Positions 56,035 to 64,000 of a DNA stretch of 64,000 nt are shown here, one piece after another. The stretch is from Croceibacterium atlanticum (GTDB lineage Bacteria > Pseudomonadota > Alphaproteobacteria > Sphingomonadales > Sphingomonadaceae). The stretch covers positions 1,364,001 through 1,428,000 of the forward strand of contig NZ_CP011452.2 in the NCBI RefSeq assembly GCF_001008165.2. Reading direction: 5' to 3'. Both the position numbers and the translations under genes were made by a program. The stretch's first letter is position 1, and each line of letters begins with the position of its first letter. The notes under the pieces were generated by a model that was not told where the DNA came from, searched no databases, and was given only the letters and a program-made list of their open reading frames with translations.

Positions 56035-59000
56035 CTAGTAATCCCGGCTATATTCGATGGAGGTGCTGCCCCGGCCCAGGCTGTTGATCGATGCCAGCAG
56101 AGAGATCCAGCTGGTCAGCCGGAATTCAACCTCGGTCGCGTTATAGCTGCGCCCGTCGGTAATGATCTCGACATAGAAGCGGCGGCCGAAATTCTTGCCC
56201 AGCGCCACTGCCGTTCCGCGATCCAGGGCGGGATCCGACGGCACGATGCGCAGCCGGTCCAGCCCGATGGCGCTGCGCAACTGGTTGATCGGATCCATTC
56301 CACCCCCGCCACGCAACGAGGCGACGGCAGCGCCGAGCTGGACGGCTTCGGTTGCGGAAAGATCGGTGATCGAACCGCCGAACAGCAATTGCGCGAGCAG
56401 TTCCTCCTCCGGCAGGGAGGGGGTTGAATTGAAGGAGATTTCCGGCCGCGTCGCATAACCCTGCACCGAAACGCTGACGCTAAGGTTGTTCACATCGGTT
56501 TCTGCAACAAGGTCGATACGCGGATCGATCGGCACGGATTCATCAAAGTCGATCCGGCCGCGGGTGATGTCGAAACGGACGCCGGCAAAGGAATAGAAGC
56601 CCTGCCGCGGCACGATCCGCGCCTCACCCCCGATCCGGGGATCGTCCGTCGTGCCGCGCAGGCGGATATCGGCGCTCCAGAAACTGTCGAGGCCCATACC
56701 GTCCACCTTGATGCCGCCCGGCGCATTCGCATCGATCAGGAAGCGCCAGGGTGCGCCAACGGCACGCGGCGGGGCGATATCGGTCGGCAGGTTGATTTCC
56801 CGCGTCTGGATATTGGGCAGGTCGGCCGCAGCCTCCTCGCCCCCCAGCCTCCACCGGGCCTCGTTCACGCGCAGGCGCCCGGCAATCGTGCCGCCCATCC
56901 CGTTGGAAACGATCCGCAACGGCCCGGTGACAGTGGCGCCCATGCCGGGCAAATCCACCAGTTCCGCATCGCGCGCAGCAATCCGCAGGTCGATCTGCGG
57001 CCCCTGCCCCGGCCCCATATTGGCCAGATCGACAAAGCCGCTGCCGCTGACACGGCCGCCATTGGGGGCTTCACCGGCGAAGCTCGTCAGTTGAAGCCGC
57101 GATCCGGAGAAACGGCCGCGCGCACGGACATTGCGCACATCCGTCCCGGTCAACGCGCTTTGTATACGCAAGGCATCCCCCGCGAGCGAACCGCGAACCT
57201 GGGGATCGGCGATCGATCCGCGCAGATCGGCGGCAAGCTGCAATGTTCCGGTCATGTCCAGCAATTCCAGCCGTGACAGGCGCCAGAGTGCATCGGCAGG
57301 CCCTTCAAACCGCAACTGGCCAAGAAGATTGCCGGCGGAGAGGCGATCGAACAGCGCGCCATTGGCCGGCATCCCGGATATTCGCGCCTGCAACCGGCCC
57401 CTGGTGTCGCCATTTTCCGACAGGACGGACCGCGCCTGCAATTCCGTGGGCGTCAGCTTGCCGACCATGGCCAGATTGATCGGTCGGGAAGAAAGGACCA
57501 GACCCGACCGGGTCAGCCCGTCGATCATCAGACGCGCTTCGCCGACCGGCAGATCACCGGACTGGCCGATATCGATCACACCGGACACCGTGCCGCCCAG
57601 CCCCAGTTCCGCGCCTGCGGCGTCGATCAGAGAGAGGGGCATGGCGGACAGGCTGAGCTTGCCCTGCATCGGTTCGGTCCCGCCAAAGCGACCCTGCGCC
57701 AGCGCGAAACCATTGCCATAGCCAAGCTGCGTCGGCTGCAATTGCCAGCCATCATCGGCGGTCCGGGTCAGAACCGCGCGCAGCGGCATGGTGATATCGC
57801 GGCCGGAATAATTGCCATCGGCGGCCAGGGTGATACGATCGGGTGCGATCGTGCCGGTCAGCTTCATCGCGAACTGGCTGCCGCGCCGGCCATTGATCGC
57901 CGCATCGAAGCTGCCTTCGCCATCGCTCATCTGCCCGCGCGCGGCCAGCCGCCCGAGGAATATCTGGCCATAGCCGACCCCGGCCGCATTGATATCGGCG
58001 GTCAGATCCATGGCGCCATCACCGAAGGCACCGCTCGCCTCTATCCGGCCGCGGCGGATGGTGAGCGGCGTGGTGCCGGTAAAATTCGCATCCCGCATAC
58101 GCAGATCGAGATCCAAGCCCTGCCCGCCATCGCGCGGGGCCAGGCCAATCGTCCCATCGAGCCCGCCGCCGGTAAGTTGCAGCGTCCCGTCAGCGCCGCC
58201 TTCCGCAAGGATGATGTCGCCGGTGAGATTGGACCGGGACACGCGGAATTCCTCCACGGCGATCCGGCTCGGCCCCTCATCCGGCGTCAGGAATTGCAGC
58301 TTGCCAGCAAACGGGCCGAGCGTGGATTGCCCTTCCGTATCGATTGCGTAACCCTGCTCCGCCGGTGCCACTGCAATGCGCACATCCCGCAAGCCTGCCG
58401 CCGGCAAGGGCGATGCCATCACCAGTTCCGCATGGGGCCCGTCCTCTTCCAGCGAGGCTTCCAGCGTGAACGGACCATATTCGGTATGCTCCCCTTCGCC
58501 AGTCAGCGTGGTGCGATCATCCGCCATCACGCCATCCAGTTCGAGATGCAGCTTGCTGCCGTCGATAGTGGTGTTTTCAAACGCGACCGGCAGCTGGGAA
58601 CCCAGCGAAACCTTGCCGGAGAAGCGGATATCCTCACCCGCAATCGTCGTCAGCGTGCCGTTATCCACGCGCGGCATGCGGCCATCGACATCCGCCTGCA
58701 GGCGCCACGGGCCGTTACCCAGGCGGAAGCGTATATCGGCATCGGCATCGAGCGAACCGATACCGTCCAGCACGAAATTGCGGGCGCGCACCGGGCCATT
58801 CACCGCATAGACGCCGCGTCCCAGGTCTGCCTGCAGGCCAAGCCGGGCCTGCAATCCCCGAAATGCCAGCGAGAGGTCGGGCGAAGAAAGCTGATCGCCC
58901 GTCAGCCGCAAAGTGCCGCGCGCGCGGCCATCGACAAGGCGCGGATCAATCGTCTCATTACCCATGACGATCCGCCCCACGGCGAGATCCAGCGGCAGGA

Positions 59001-60246
59001 CAAATGTTTCCCCATCGCGCCGCAGCGTGCCCTGCTGGGTCAGCTGGCGGAATATCGTGCCCCCGGCATCCAGCATGCCCACGCTCAATTTATGGGGAAC
59101 GGTGAGTTCCTGGAACGGGCCGTCAAGCGTGGCTTCGATCCGCGCATCTTCCAGCACCAGATCATCGCCGAACAGCGCCGGGTCCAGCAGGGCCAGCCTG
59201 ATGCCGAATTCGTCGAACGCGTTGTTGCCCAGATCGACCGATCCCCGCGCATCCGCCCGCACGCCATCGCCGCGCAGCGCGAATGCACCGTCAAGGATAC
59301 TGTTCTCCAGCGTGCCGCCCGCCGCCAGGGAAACAGCTTCGCCCAAGGCGCGCCGGGTCATCCCTTCGACATAGCTGCCGGGCCAGACCTGGCCGGCCAG
59401 CTTGTAATATCCGGCGCGATTCCAGAGCTTGAAAGCGGCGAGATTATCGCCGTTCTGACGGGCGACAAACGCCCCGTCCCAGCGTTGCCAGCTGCCATCA
59501 CCCTTCAGCCGCAAACGCGTATCTTCGGCTATTCCCGTCAGGGAAGAGAGCAAGCCGCCTGCGGGTGCCCGGTAATCGAGATCGAGATCGAACCTGTCCC
59601 CGTCCGGCTCTGCATGGGCCAGCAGTTCCAGCCGGTCCCCGCCGCCAAGATCGCCATCGGCATCCAGATAGACCAGCCCATCGCGAATATCGGCCTTGGC
59701 GCGGAAATCGATCGTCCGCGCCTCTCCGACCAGCCCTTCATCTATCCGCAGGTTATCGATCAGCAGGCGGTCCACCCGAATATCGAAATTCGGCAGTGTC
59801 GGTGCATCCGGATCGCCCGGGATCAGCTCAGGGGAGGAATGCAGCGTTCCATCCCGGATCACCACATGGCGGACATCCAGCCCGGAAAAGAGAAATTTAT
59901 AGGGACGCCAATTGAGATCGATCTCCGGCACTTCGAGGAACAGCTTCCCCTCGGCATCGCGAAATTCGACATCATAGAAGGACGCGCTCCACAGCACCGA
60001 TCCTTCGATATGGCCGACCTCCACCGAAAGGCCGGAAGCGGGCGAATAGCTGGAAATCTGGTCGACGATGAACTGCCTGCCCCAGCCGGTATGCAGCCAG
60101 CCTATCACCAGGGCGAGCAGCAGGACGATGCCGAATAATCCGGTCCCTATCCAGCGCAGGACGCGGACCGGCAGGGAACGCCGCTTCTCCTCTTCCCGCT
60201 CTTCCTCCGGCGCGGTCTCATCCATGGGCAGATCCGTCTCGCTCAT
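56035..60246 (-). CDS. tamB: translocation and assembly module protein TamB
   Basis: A 1403-residue inner-membrane-anchored, periplasm-spanning protein (AsmA/TamB, DUF490 superfamily) thought to move phospholipids or outer-membrane proteins with TamA. One signal-anchor helix at about 30-50 (WIGTGLFGIVLLLALVIGWL), long beta-rich repeat body with GxVxGSG/FxGxL-type strands, and the conserved C-terminal DUF490 block (about 1050-1403: GEARIVPRQGFYSFAGVRFDITRGRIDFDES, LPEEELLAQLLFGG, FLTSWISLLASI-like end). ATG at 60246 shares one base with the tamA stop. Length is usual for the family. Confidence 0.94.
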   Translation of the reverse strand: MSETDLPMDETAPEEEREEEKRRSLPVRVLRWIGTGLFGIVLLLALVIGWLHTGWGRQFIVDQISSYSPASGLSVEVGHIEGSVLWSASFYDVEFRDAEGKLFLEVPEIDLNWRPYKFLFSGLDVRHVVIRDGTLHSSPELIPGDPDAPTLPNFDIRVDRLLIDNLRIDEGLVGEARTIDFRAKADIRDGLVYLDADGDLGGGDRLELLAHAEPDGDRFDLDLDYRAPAGGLLSSLTGIAEDTRLRLKGDGSWQRWDGAFVARQNGDNLAAFKLWNRAGYYKLAGQVWPGSYVEGMTRRALGEAVSLAAGGTLENSILDGAFALRGDGVRADARGSVDLGNNAFDEFGIRLALLDPALFGDDLVLEDARIEATLDGPFQELTVPHKLSVGMLDAGGTIFRQLTQQGTLRRDGETFVLPLDLAVGRIVMGNETIDPRLVDGRARGTLRLTGDQLSSPDLSLAFRGLQARLGLQADLGRGVYAVNGPVRARNFVLDGIGSLDADADIRFRLGNGPWRLQADVDGRMPRVDNGTLTTIAGEDIRFSGKVSLGSQLPVAFENTTIDGSKLHLELDGVMADDRTTLTGEGEHTEYGPFTLEASLEEDGPHAELVMASPLPAAGLRDVRIAVAPAEQGYAIDTEGQSTLGPFAGKLQFLTPDEGPSRIAVEEFRVSRSNLTGDIILAEGGADGTLQLTGGGLDGTIGLAPRDGGQGLDLDLRMRDANFTGTTPLTIRRGRIEASGAFGDGAMDLTADINAAGVGYGQIFLGRLAARGQMSDGEGSFDAAINGRRGSQFAMKLTGTIAPDRITLAADGNYSGRDITMPLRAVLTRTADDGWQLQPTQLGYGNGFALAQGRFGGTEPMQGKLSLSAMPLSLIDAAGAELGLGGTVSGVIDIGQSGDLPVGEARLMIDGLTRSGLVLSSRPINLAMVGKLTPTELQARSVLSENGDTRGRLQARISGMPANGALFDRLSAGNLLGQLRFEGPADALWRLSRLELLDMTGTLQLAADLRGSIADPQVRGSLAGDALRIQSALTGTDVRNVRARGRFSGSRLQLTSFAGEAPNGGRVSGSGFVDLANMGPGQGPQIDLRIAARDAELVDLPGMGATVTGPLRIVSNGMGGTIAGRLRVNEARWRLGGEEAAADLPNIQTREINLPTDIAPPRAVGAPWRFLIDANAPGGIKVDGMGLDSFWSADIRLRGTTDDPRIGGEARIVPRQGFYSFAGVRFDITRGRIDFDESVPIDPRIDLVAETDVNNLSVSVSVQGYATRPEISFNSTPSLPEEELLAQLLFGGSITDLSATEAVQLGAAVASLRGGGGMDPINQLRSAIGLDRLRIVPSDPALDRGTAVALGKNFGRRFYVEIITDGRSYNATEVEFRLTSWISLLASINSLGRGSTSIEYSRDY

Positions 60247-62420
60247 CAGAATGCCTGCCCCAGGGCGACATAGACAGCGACGGGTGAATCATTCGGTCCG
60301 GGGTTGATCGGCGTTGCCACGTCGATGCGCATCGGACCGAAGCTGGTATAGTAACGAAGGCCGATACCGGCACCGAACTTGATCTCGTCAAAACTCGGTG
60401 TCGCCCCGCGGCCGACCGTGCCCGCATCGATAAAGGGCACGATACCCACCGCGCCATCCATCAGCCCTGTACGAATCCGCGCTTCGAGCGAAAATTCCAT
60501 GACCGAGCGGCCGCCAGTGGGATCGCCTTCGCTATTGCTCGGCCCGATGGCCTGATAGCCATAGCCGCGCACTGATCCGCCGCCACCGGCATAAAGCCTG
60601 CGCGAAGGCGCGATTTCGGAACGGGGGGCGCCAACAATACTGCCAAAACGCGCGCGCCCCGCCAGAACGACATTGTCGCTCATCTGCCGGTAGTAACTCG
60701 CATCCACCTGATTGCGGACATAAAAGCTCTGCACACCGCCGGTGGACGAGATTTCGGGCGAGACGCGGCCCGCCAGGCGATAGCCCCTGGTCGGGTTCAG
60801 CAGATCATCGCTCGTATCGATTTCCGCATAGCCGGGCAGAGCAGCGATATAGAACGTCTCCCGCGGGCCGAGATTGCCATTCGCATCACGCTCCCGCTCT
60901 CCGGTGGCGATAAGTTCGAGACCGATCGACCAGCTCAGCGGCTTCTGGAACAACAGGGTGCTGACGCGTTCATACGAACCCACCAGCGAAAGAGTCTGCG
61001 CGTCATAGGCATCGTAATCGATCGTGCTGGCAAAGGCATCCACGGTCAGGATGCGGTCACGCCCGTGAAAATTGTTCTTGCGGAAGGTCGCACCCAGCAA
61101 TTGTTCGCGCGTACCGGCAATGCCGCGGAACCGCAGCGATCCTTCGGGCGGGAACATGTTGCGATGCTCCCAGCTGGCAGCCGCCTTGAACCCTTCGCCC
61201 GAACCATAGCCCAGCGAGCCGGCGATGGTGCGCAACCTGGCCTTGGTCATGCTGACCCGCATATCGACCGTGCCCGGCTCGCCTTCGGCCGGTGCCTCTT
61301 CCTCGACCGGTTCGATTGCCACGCTGGCCACAAGGCCGGTGGCAAGGATTGCACGGCGGAAATCGAATTCCAGGCTGCGCTTGTAGGTGTCGCCAGGTTC
61401 GAACCGGGCAATGTCCTGCAAATGCCTGGCGGACATGAAATCCGGCATGTCCGTGGTGATTGTGCCGAAGCGGTATTTTCCGCCCGGCGTCACTTCCATC
61501 GTCAGATCGCCTTCTTCGCGATCATGGTCGATCAGCAATTCCGGTTCGGCGATTTCCGCAAATGGATAGCCGTTTTCGCCCAGCGCCGTATCGAGATCAT
61601 AGCGTTCCTCGACGATCTTGTCCGCCAGCAACGGGTCGCCCGTCTCGATCTCGAAGCTGGAACGCAGCATGTCGTAATCGGCCCGTGCATCGGCCAGATT
61701 GCCCAGATTGATCGCTCCGATACTATATTGCGTGCCGGGCAGGATGCGGAAACGCACGGAAGGGTCCGTATCGGCATTCTCTTCACCCGGAGCGATCGCG
61801 CCGACAGAGCGGATGACCTGACCGTTATAATAGCCATAGATGCGCAGCAGACGGTCCAGCAGCGCCTCATCCTCTTCCGCCTGCGCGGCAAGGCGCGCGG
61901 AATTGCCATCAGCGTCAAGCTGTTCGACCGTGGACAGCGACTGGAAACGTTCAAGGAAATCGTCGCGTTGGGGGAACAGGCTTTCATCGCTGGGAAAAGC
62001 GATGCTCAGTTCGTCAGACAATTTTTCCACACTGCCGGTTTCGACATTGCGGCGCACGCTTTCGAATTCCGCAAAGCGGATATCGCCTTCAGGCTCCAGC
62101 GGTTCGATCTCGGGAAGCCCGGTCTCGTCCGGCCAGGCGATTTCCATCTCGGGCAATTCGTCCAGCGGGGAATCCGGCTCCAGTTCCGGCGGCGCATCCT
62201 CGGACCGGGCGGCCTCTTCCGGCACGCCTTGCGATGCCCATTCTTCCGGGTCGGACACCGCGGAATCGGGGATCAGATCCTCCAGCCGGCTGGAAACGGA
62301 CTGGTCCTGCGCCGCAAGCGGTGTGGCGATCAGGGATACGGAGGTCGCCAGCGCCGTGGCAAGGCGCCGCAGCGGGCGGTCAGGCCAGCTTGTATTGCTT
62401 GTGCCCTCCGGGCGTTCCAT
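60246..62420 (-). CDS. tamA: outer-membrane assembly protein TamA (Omp85 family)
   Basis: A 724-residue Omp85 protein. The signal peptide ([23 protein letters not shown]) is followed by an unusually acidic, Pro-rich linker of about 90 residues. POTRA domains follow at about 170-400 ([41 protein letters not shown]), then the 16-strand barrel with [21 protein letters not shown] and the terminal strand ending in Phe (VYVALGQAF). ATG at 62420 is chosen; the ATG at 62435 is also possible and either overlaps bpt by 41-56 bases. Paired with tamB by a one-base overlap. Confidence 0.92.
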   Translation of the reverse strand: MERPEGTSNTSWPDRPLRRLATALATSVSLIATPLAAQDQSVSSRLEDLIPDSAVSDPEEWASQGVPEEAARSEDAPPELEPDSPLDELPEMEIAWPDETGLPEIEPLEPEGDIRFAEFESVRRNVETGSVEKLSDELSIAFPSDESLFPQRDDFLERFQSLSTVEQLDADGNSARLAAQAEEDEALLDRLLRIYGYYNGQVIRSVGAIAPGEENADTDPSVRFRILPGTQYSIGAINLGNLADARADYDMLRSSFEIETGDPLLADKIVEERYDLDTALGENGYPFAEIAEPELLIDHDREEGDLTMEVTPGGKYRFGTITTDMPDFMSARHLQDIARFEPGDTYKRSLEFDFRRAILATGLVASVAIEPVEEEAPAEGEPGTVDMRVSMTKARLRTIAGSLGYGSGEGFKAAASWEHRNMFPPEGSLRFRGIAGTREQLLGATFRKNNFHGRDRILTVDAFASTIDYDAYDAQTLSLVGSYERVSTLLFQKPLSWSIGLELIATGERERDANGNLGPRETFYIAALPGYAEIDTSDDLLNPTRGYRLAGRVSPEISSTGGVQSFYVRNQVDASYYRQMSDNVVLAGRARFGSIVGAPRSEIAPSRRLYAGGGGSVRGYGYQAIGPSNSEGDPTGGRSVMEFSLEARIRTGLMDGAVGIVPFIDAGTVGRGATPSFDEIKFGAGIGLRYYTSFGPMRIDVATPINPGPNDSPVAVYVALGQAF

Positions 62421-63231
62421 CCTTGCTTCCGCCATCGGGACAATCGGCTTCCGCGCGCCGTTTGCGGGCGACATCGGAAATGAGGCTCGCCTGCTCCTCT
62501 TCGGAGAAGCGGCGCCATCCGGTAGGGCCGAGACGTTCAAGCGGGCGATAGCGCACCTTGTACTGCATGCGCTGCGAGCCTTCGACCCAATAGCCCAGAT
62601 AGACATAGGGAAGCCCGGCTTCTGCAGCACGCCGGATATGGTCCAGTATGATGTAATTCCCAAGCCCGCTGCGCGCCTTATGTTCCGGGTCATAGAAGCT
62701 GTAGATCATTGAAAGCCCGTCCCCCTGGCGATCGGTGAGGCAAGCACCAACCAGTCGTCCCGGCTCCCCGTTCTCCGTAGGCTCCCGATATTCAATAACA
62801 AAGCTCGAAACGGCGGTGTGTTCCACCATGTCGGCGTAATCAATCTCGTCCATGGCCGCCATGCCGCCGCCAGGGTGCCGCGCTTCCAGGTAACGCTGCA
62901 GCAGAGCATATTGTTCAGCCGTCGCCCAGGGGCGGCATTCAGTCACGATGAGATCGGAATTGCGCCGCAATTCGCGCCGCTGCGTGCTGGAAGGCCGGAA
63001 TTCACTGGCCACCACGCGCACGGAAACGCAGGCCCGGCAATCGATGCAACTCGGGCGATAGGCGACTGTCTGGCTGCGGCGAAAACCGATCCGGCCGAGC
63101 GCATCGTTCAACTGTTCGGCATGCGGCCCCTTCAATTCGGTGAAGACCTTGCGCTCGGTCTTGCCCGCCAGATACGGGCACGGCGCCGGGCTGGTCACGA
63201 AGAAGCGGGGAAAGCGAACCGGGGCCGTCAC
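62380..63231 (-). CDS. bpt: aspartate/glutamate leucyl-tRNA-protein transferase
   Basis: N-end-rule enzyme that adds leucine (or arginine) to N-terminal Asp/Glu, marking proteins for ClpAP. The 283-residue protein has [16 protein letters not shown], the cysteine cluster [13 protein letters not shown], then [43 protein letters not shown] and [17 protein letters not shown]. The start is GTG at 63231. It overlaps tamA at its 3' end. A CtrA-like box lies about 86 bases upstream. Confidence 0.94.
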   Translation of the reverse strand: MTAPVRFPRFFVTSPAPCPYLAGKTERKVFTELKGPHAEQLNDALGRIGFRRSQTVAYRPSCIDCRACVSVRVVASEFRPSSTQRRELRRNSDLIVTECRPWATAEQYALLQRYLEARHPGGGMAAMDEIDYADMVEHTAVSSFVIEYREPTENGEPGRLVGACLTDRQGDGLSMIYSFYDPEHKARSGLGNYIILDHIRRAAEAGLPYVYLGYWVEGSQRMQYKVRYRPLERLGPTGWRRFSEEEQASLISDVARKRRAEADCPDGGSKDGTPGGHKQYKLA

Positions 63232-63316
63232 GGGCTAGGCGAGCCTCTCTTGCCAGTGTTGAACGATCAAGCGACGCACCGGAAATACGTCCGGCACGTG
63301 CAATCGCGAAACACTA

Positions 63317-63331
63317 TTAACCATAATTTAG
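63317..63331. promoter_or_regulatory. possible CtrA-type binding site
   Basis: TTAA-CCATAAT-TTAG matches the alphaproteobacterial CtrA consensus TTAA-N7-TTAA with one mismatch and includes the common TTAACCAT half-site. It lies in the ilvA-bpt gap, upstream of bpt. A single occurrence in AT-richer DNA can arise by chance. Confidence 0.35.
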
Positions 63332-63394
63332 ATGGATTGCAGAAAGATTTTCCACAATCACCGGTGGTGATCGGCCCAATCGCCCCGTATCGGG

Positions 63395-64000
63395 TCAGTT
63401 CAGTTCCACATAGCTAACGGAATAGCCCCGTCCGCGCAGTGCAAGGATCAGTTCTTCCAACTGCTTGCGGTCGCGCGCTTCGCATTCGATATCCGTCACC
63501 AGGCCCTTCGCAGGCAAATTGGTGAAAATCCGCTGATGATAGATTTCGAGGATATTGACGTTGTGTTCGTCGAATTCCTTCATCACCTTGTACAGCGATC
63601 CCGGCCGATCCTGCAGGGTGAGCCGCAAGCGGGCAAGCCGGCCGGAACGGGCCAGATCGCGCAGCAGAACATTCGCCAGCAGGCGGGTATCGATATTGCC
63701 GCCGCACAGCACCAGGCCGACCTTCCGGCCGACAAACCTTTCGCGATAGGATAGCAGCGCCGCCAACCCGGCCGCGCCCGCCCCTTCAACCACCGTCTTT
63801 TCGATCTGCAGCAGCAGCGCAACCGCTTCTTCCAGCGATTCCTCGTCCACCAGCAGGATATCGTCCACCACACGGCGGATGATCTGCCGGGTATAGCTGC
63901 CCGGCTCCTTCACGGCGATGCCTTCCGCCAGCGTATCGCCGCCGCAGGGCAGATCCTCGCCCTTGATATGGCCATACATGGACGGGAACAGCCGTGCCTG
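63395..64000 (-). CDS. ilvA: threonine ammonia-lyase, N-terminus cut by window edge
   Basis: PLP enzyme deaminating threonine to 2-oxobutanoate, the first step to isoleucine. Only the C-terminal 201 residues are present. The PLP-domain end carries GGDTLAEGIAVKEPG, EESLEEAVALLLQIEKTVVEGAGAAG and VLCGGNIDTRLLANVL. A single ACT domain follows (RLRLTLQDRPGSLYKVMKEFDEHNVNILEIYHQR). One ACT domain instead of two indicates the shorter catabolic/biosynthetic alphaproteobacterial form of about 415 residues. The frame is open to base 64000, so the start lies beyond the window. Confidence 0.93.
   Translation of the reverse strand, partial: QARLFPSMYGHIKGEDLPCGGDTLAEGIAVKEPGSYTRQIIRRVVDDILLVDEESLEEAVALLLQIEKTVVEGAGAAGLAALLSYRERFVGRKVGLVLCGGNIDTRLLANVLLRDLARSGRLARLRLTLQDRPGSLYKVMKEFDEHNVNILEIYHQRIFTNLPAKGLVTDIECEARDRKQLEELILALRGRGYSVSYVELN

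Noticed and set aside
57742-60138. 798-codon plus-strand ORF opposite tamB
   Set aside because: Antisense shadow; the translation lacks any domain pattern and tamB is intact on the minus strand.

Overview
The window is 64 kb of GC-rich chromosome from an alphaproteobacterium, most likely order Sphingomonadales and plausibly an Erythrobacter- or Altererythrobacter-like member. This rests on the intact alphaproteobacterial division and cell-wall (dcw) cluster, an APS-type CysH with DUF934 and DUF2849 partners, a leucyl/arginyl-transferase (Bpt), TamA/TamB, and proline-rich SPOR and lipoprotein genes. Genes are packed tightly. No insertion sequence, prophage, CRISPR array or integrated element is visible. 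The window is essentially core genome with a few small unexplained pieces.

Layout: 1-1.4 kb holds the 5' part of pobA and queF, both on the minus strand. From 1.5 to 5.9 kb a plus-strand set carries a membrane-anchored Pro/Ala-rich protein, sseA, metC and an MscS-type channel. From 6.0 to 9.9 kb lies a sulfate-assimilation operon (cobA, DUF2849, cysI, DUF934, cysH). It makes siroheme and reduces APS to sulfite and then sulfide; cysK at 39-40 kb would fix the sulfide into cysteine. From 10.2 to 13.5 kb are an NAD(P)-binding SDR protein, proB and obgE, followed by tRNA-Ala(CGC). From 13.8 to 18.8 kb are a poly-proline lipoprotein, a Bax-inhibitor-1 family protein, proC, a YbjN protein and a TPR/SPOR secreted protein.

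From 18.8 to 37.6 kb, all on the minus strand, is a complete dcw cluster read mraZ-rsmH-ftsL-ftsI-murE-murF-mraY-murD-ftsW-murG-murC-murB-ddl-ftsQ-ftsA-ftsZ. Almost every junction is a 4-nt ATGA/GTGA or 1-nt TGATG overlap, implying strong translational coupling. Two uncharacterised envelope genes, cysK and a [2Fe-2S] ferredoxin lie upstream of it on the same strand.

From 40.5 to 53.1 kb are mixed housekeeping genes: an AlkA-like glycosylase, an S9 peptidase, phhB, ccmAB, a TPR-sulfotransferase, a DUF123 nuclease-like protein, a DUF2189 membrane protein, map, an RsiV-like lipoprotein, a leucyl aminopeptidase, an SH3-only protein and argC. From 53.3 to 55.2 kb is glnB-glnA behind a clear sigma-54 (-24/-12) promoter. 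From 55.4 to 64 kb are a solitary GH24 lysozyme, the tamA-tamB pair, bpt and the 3' part of ilvA.

I did not find a convincing undescribed multi-gene system. The best leads are an SDR gene that appears to start at a CTG codon in a CTGA overlap, a candidate small RNA with a perfect intrinsic terminator after cysH, the two unknown envelope genes ahead of mraZ, a small orphan ORF with about 430 bp of unexplained DNA near 45 kb, and an inverted palindromic intergenic repeat at 43.3 kb.
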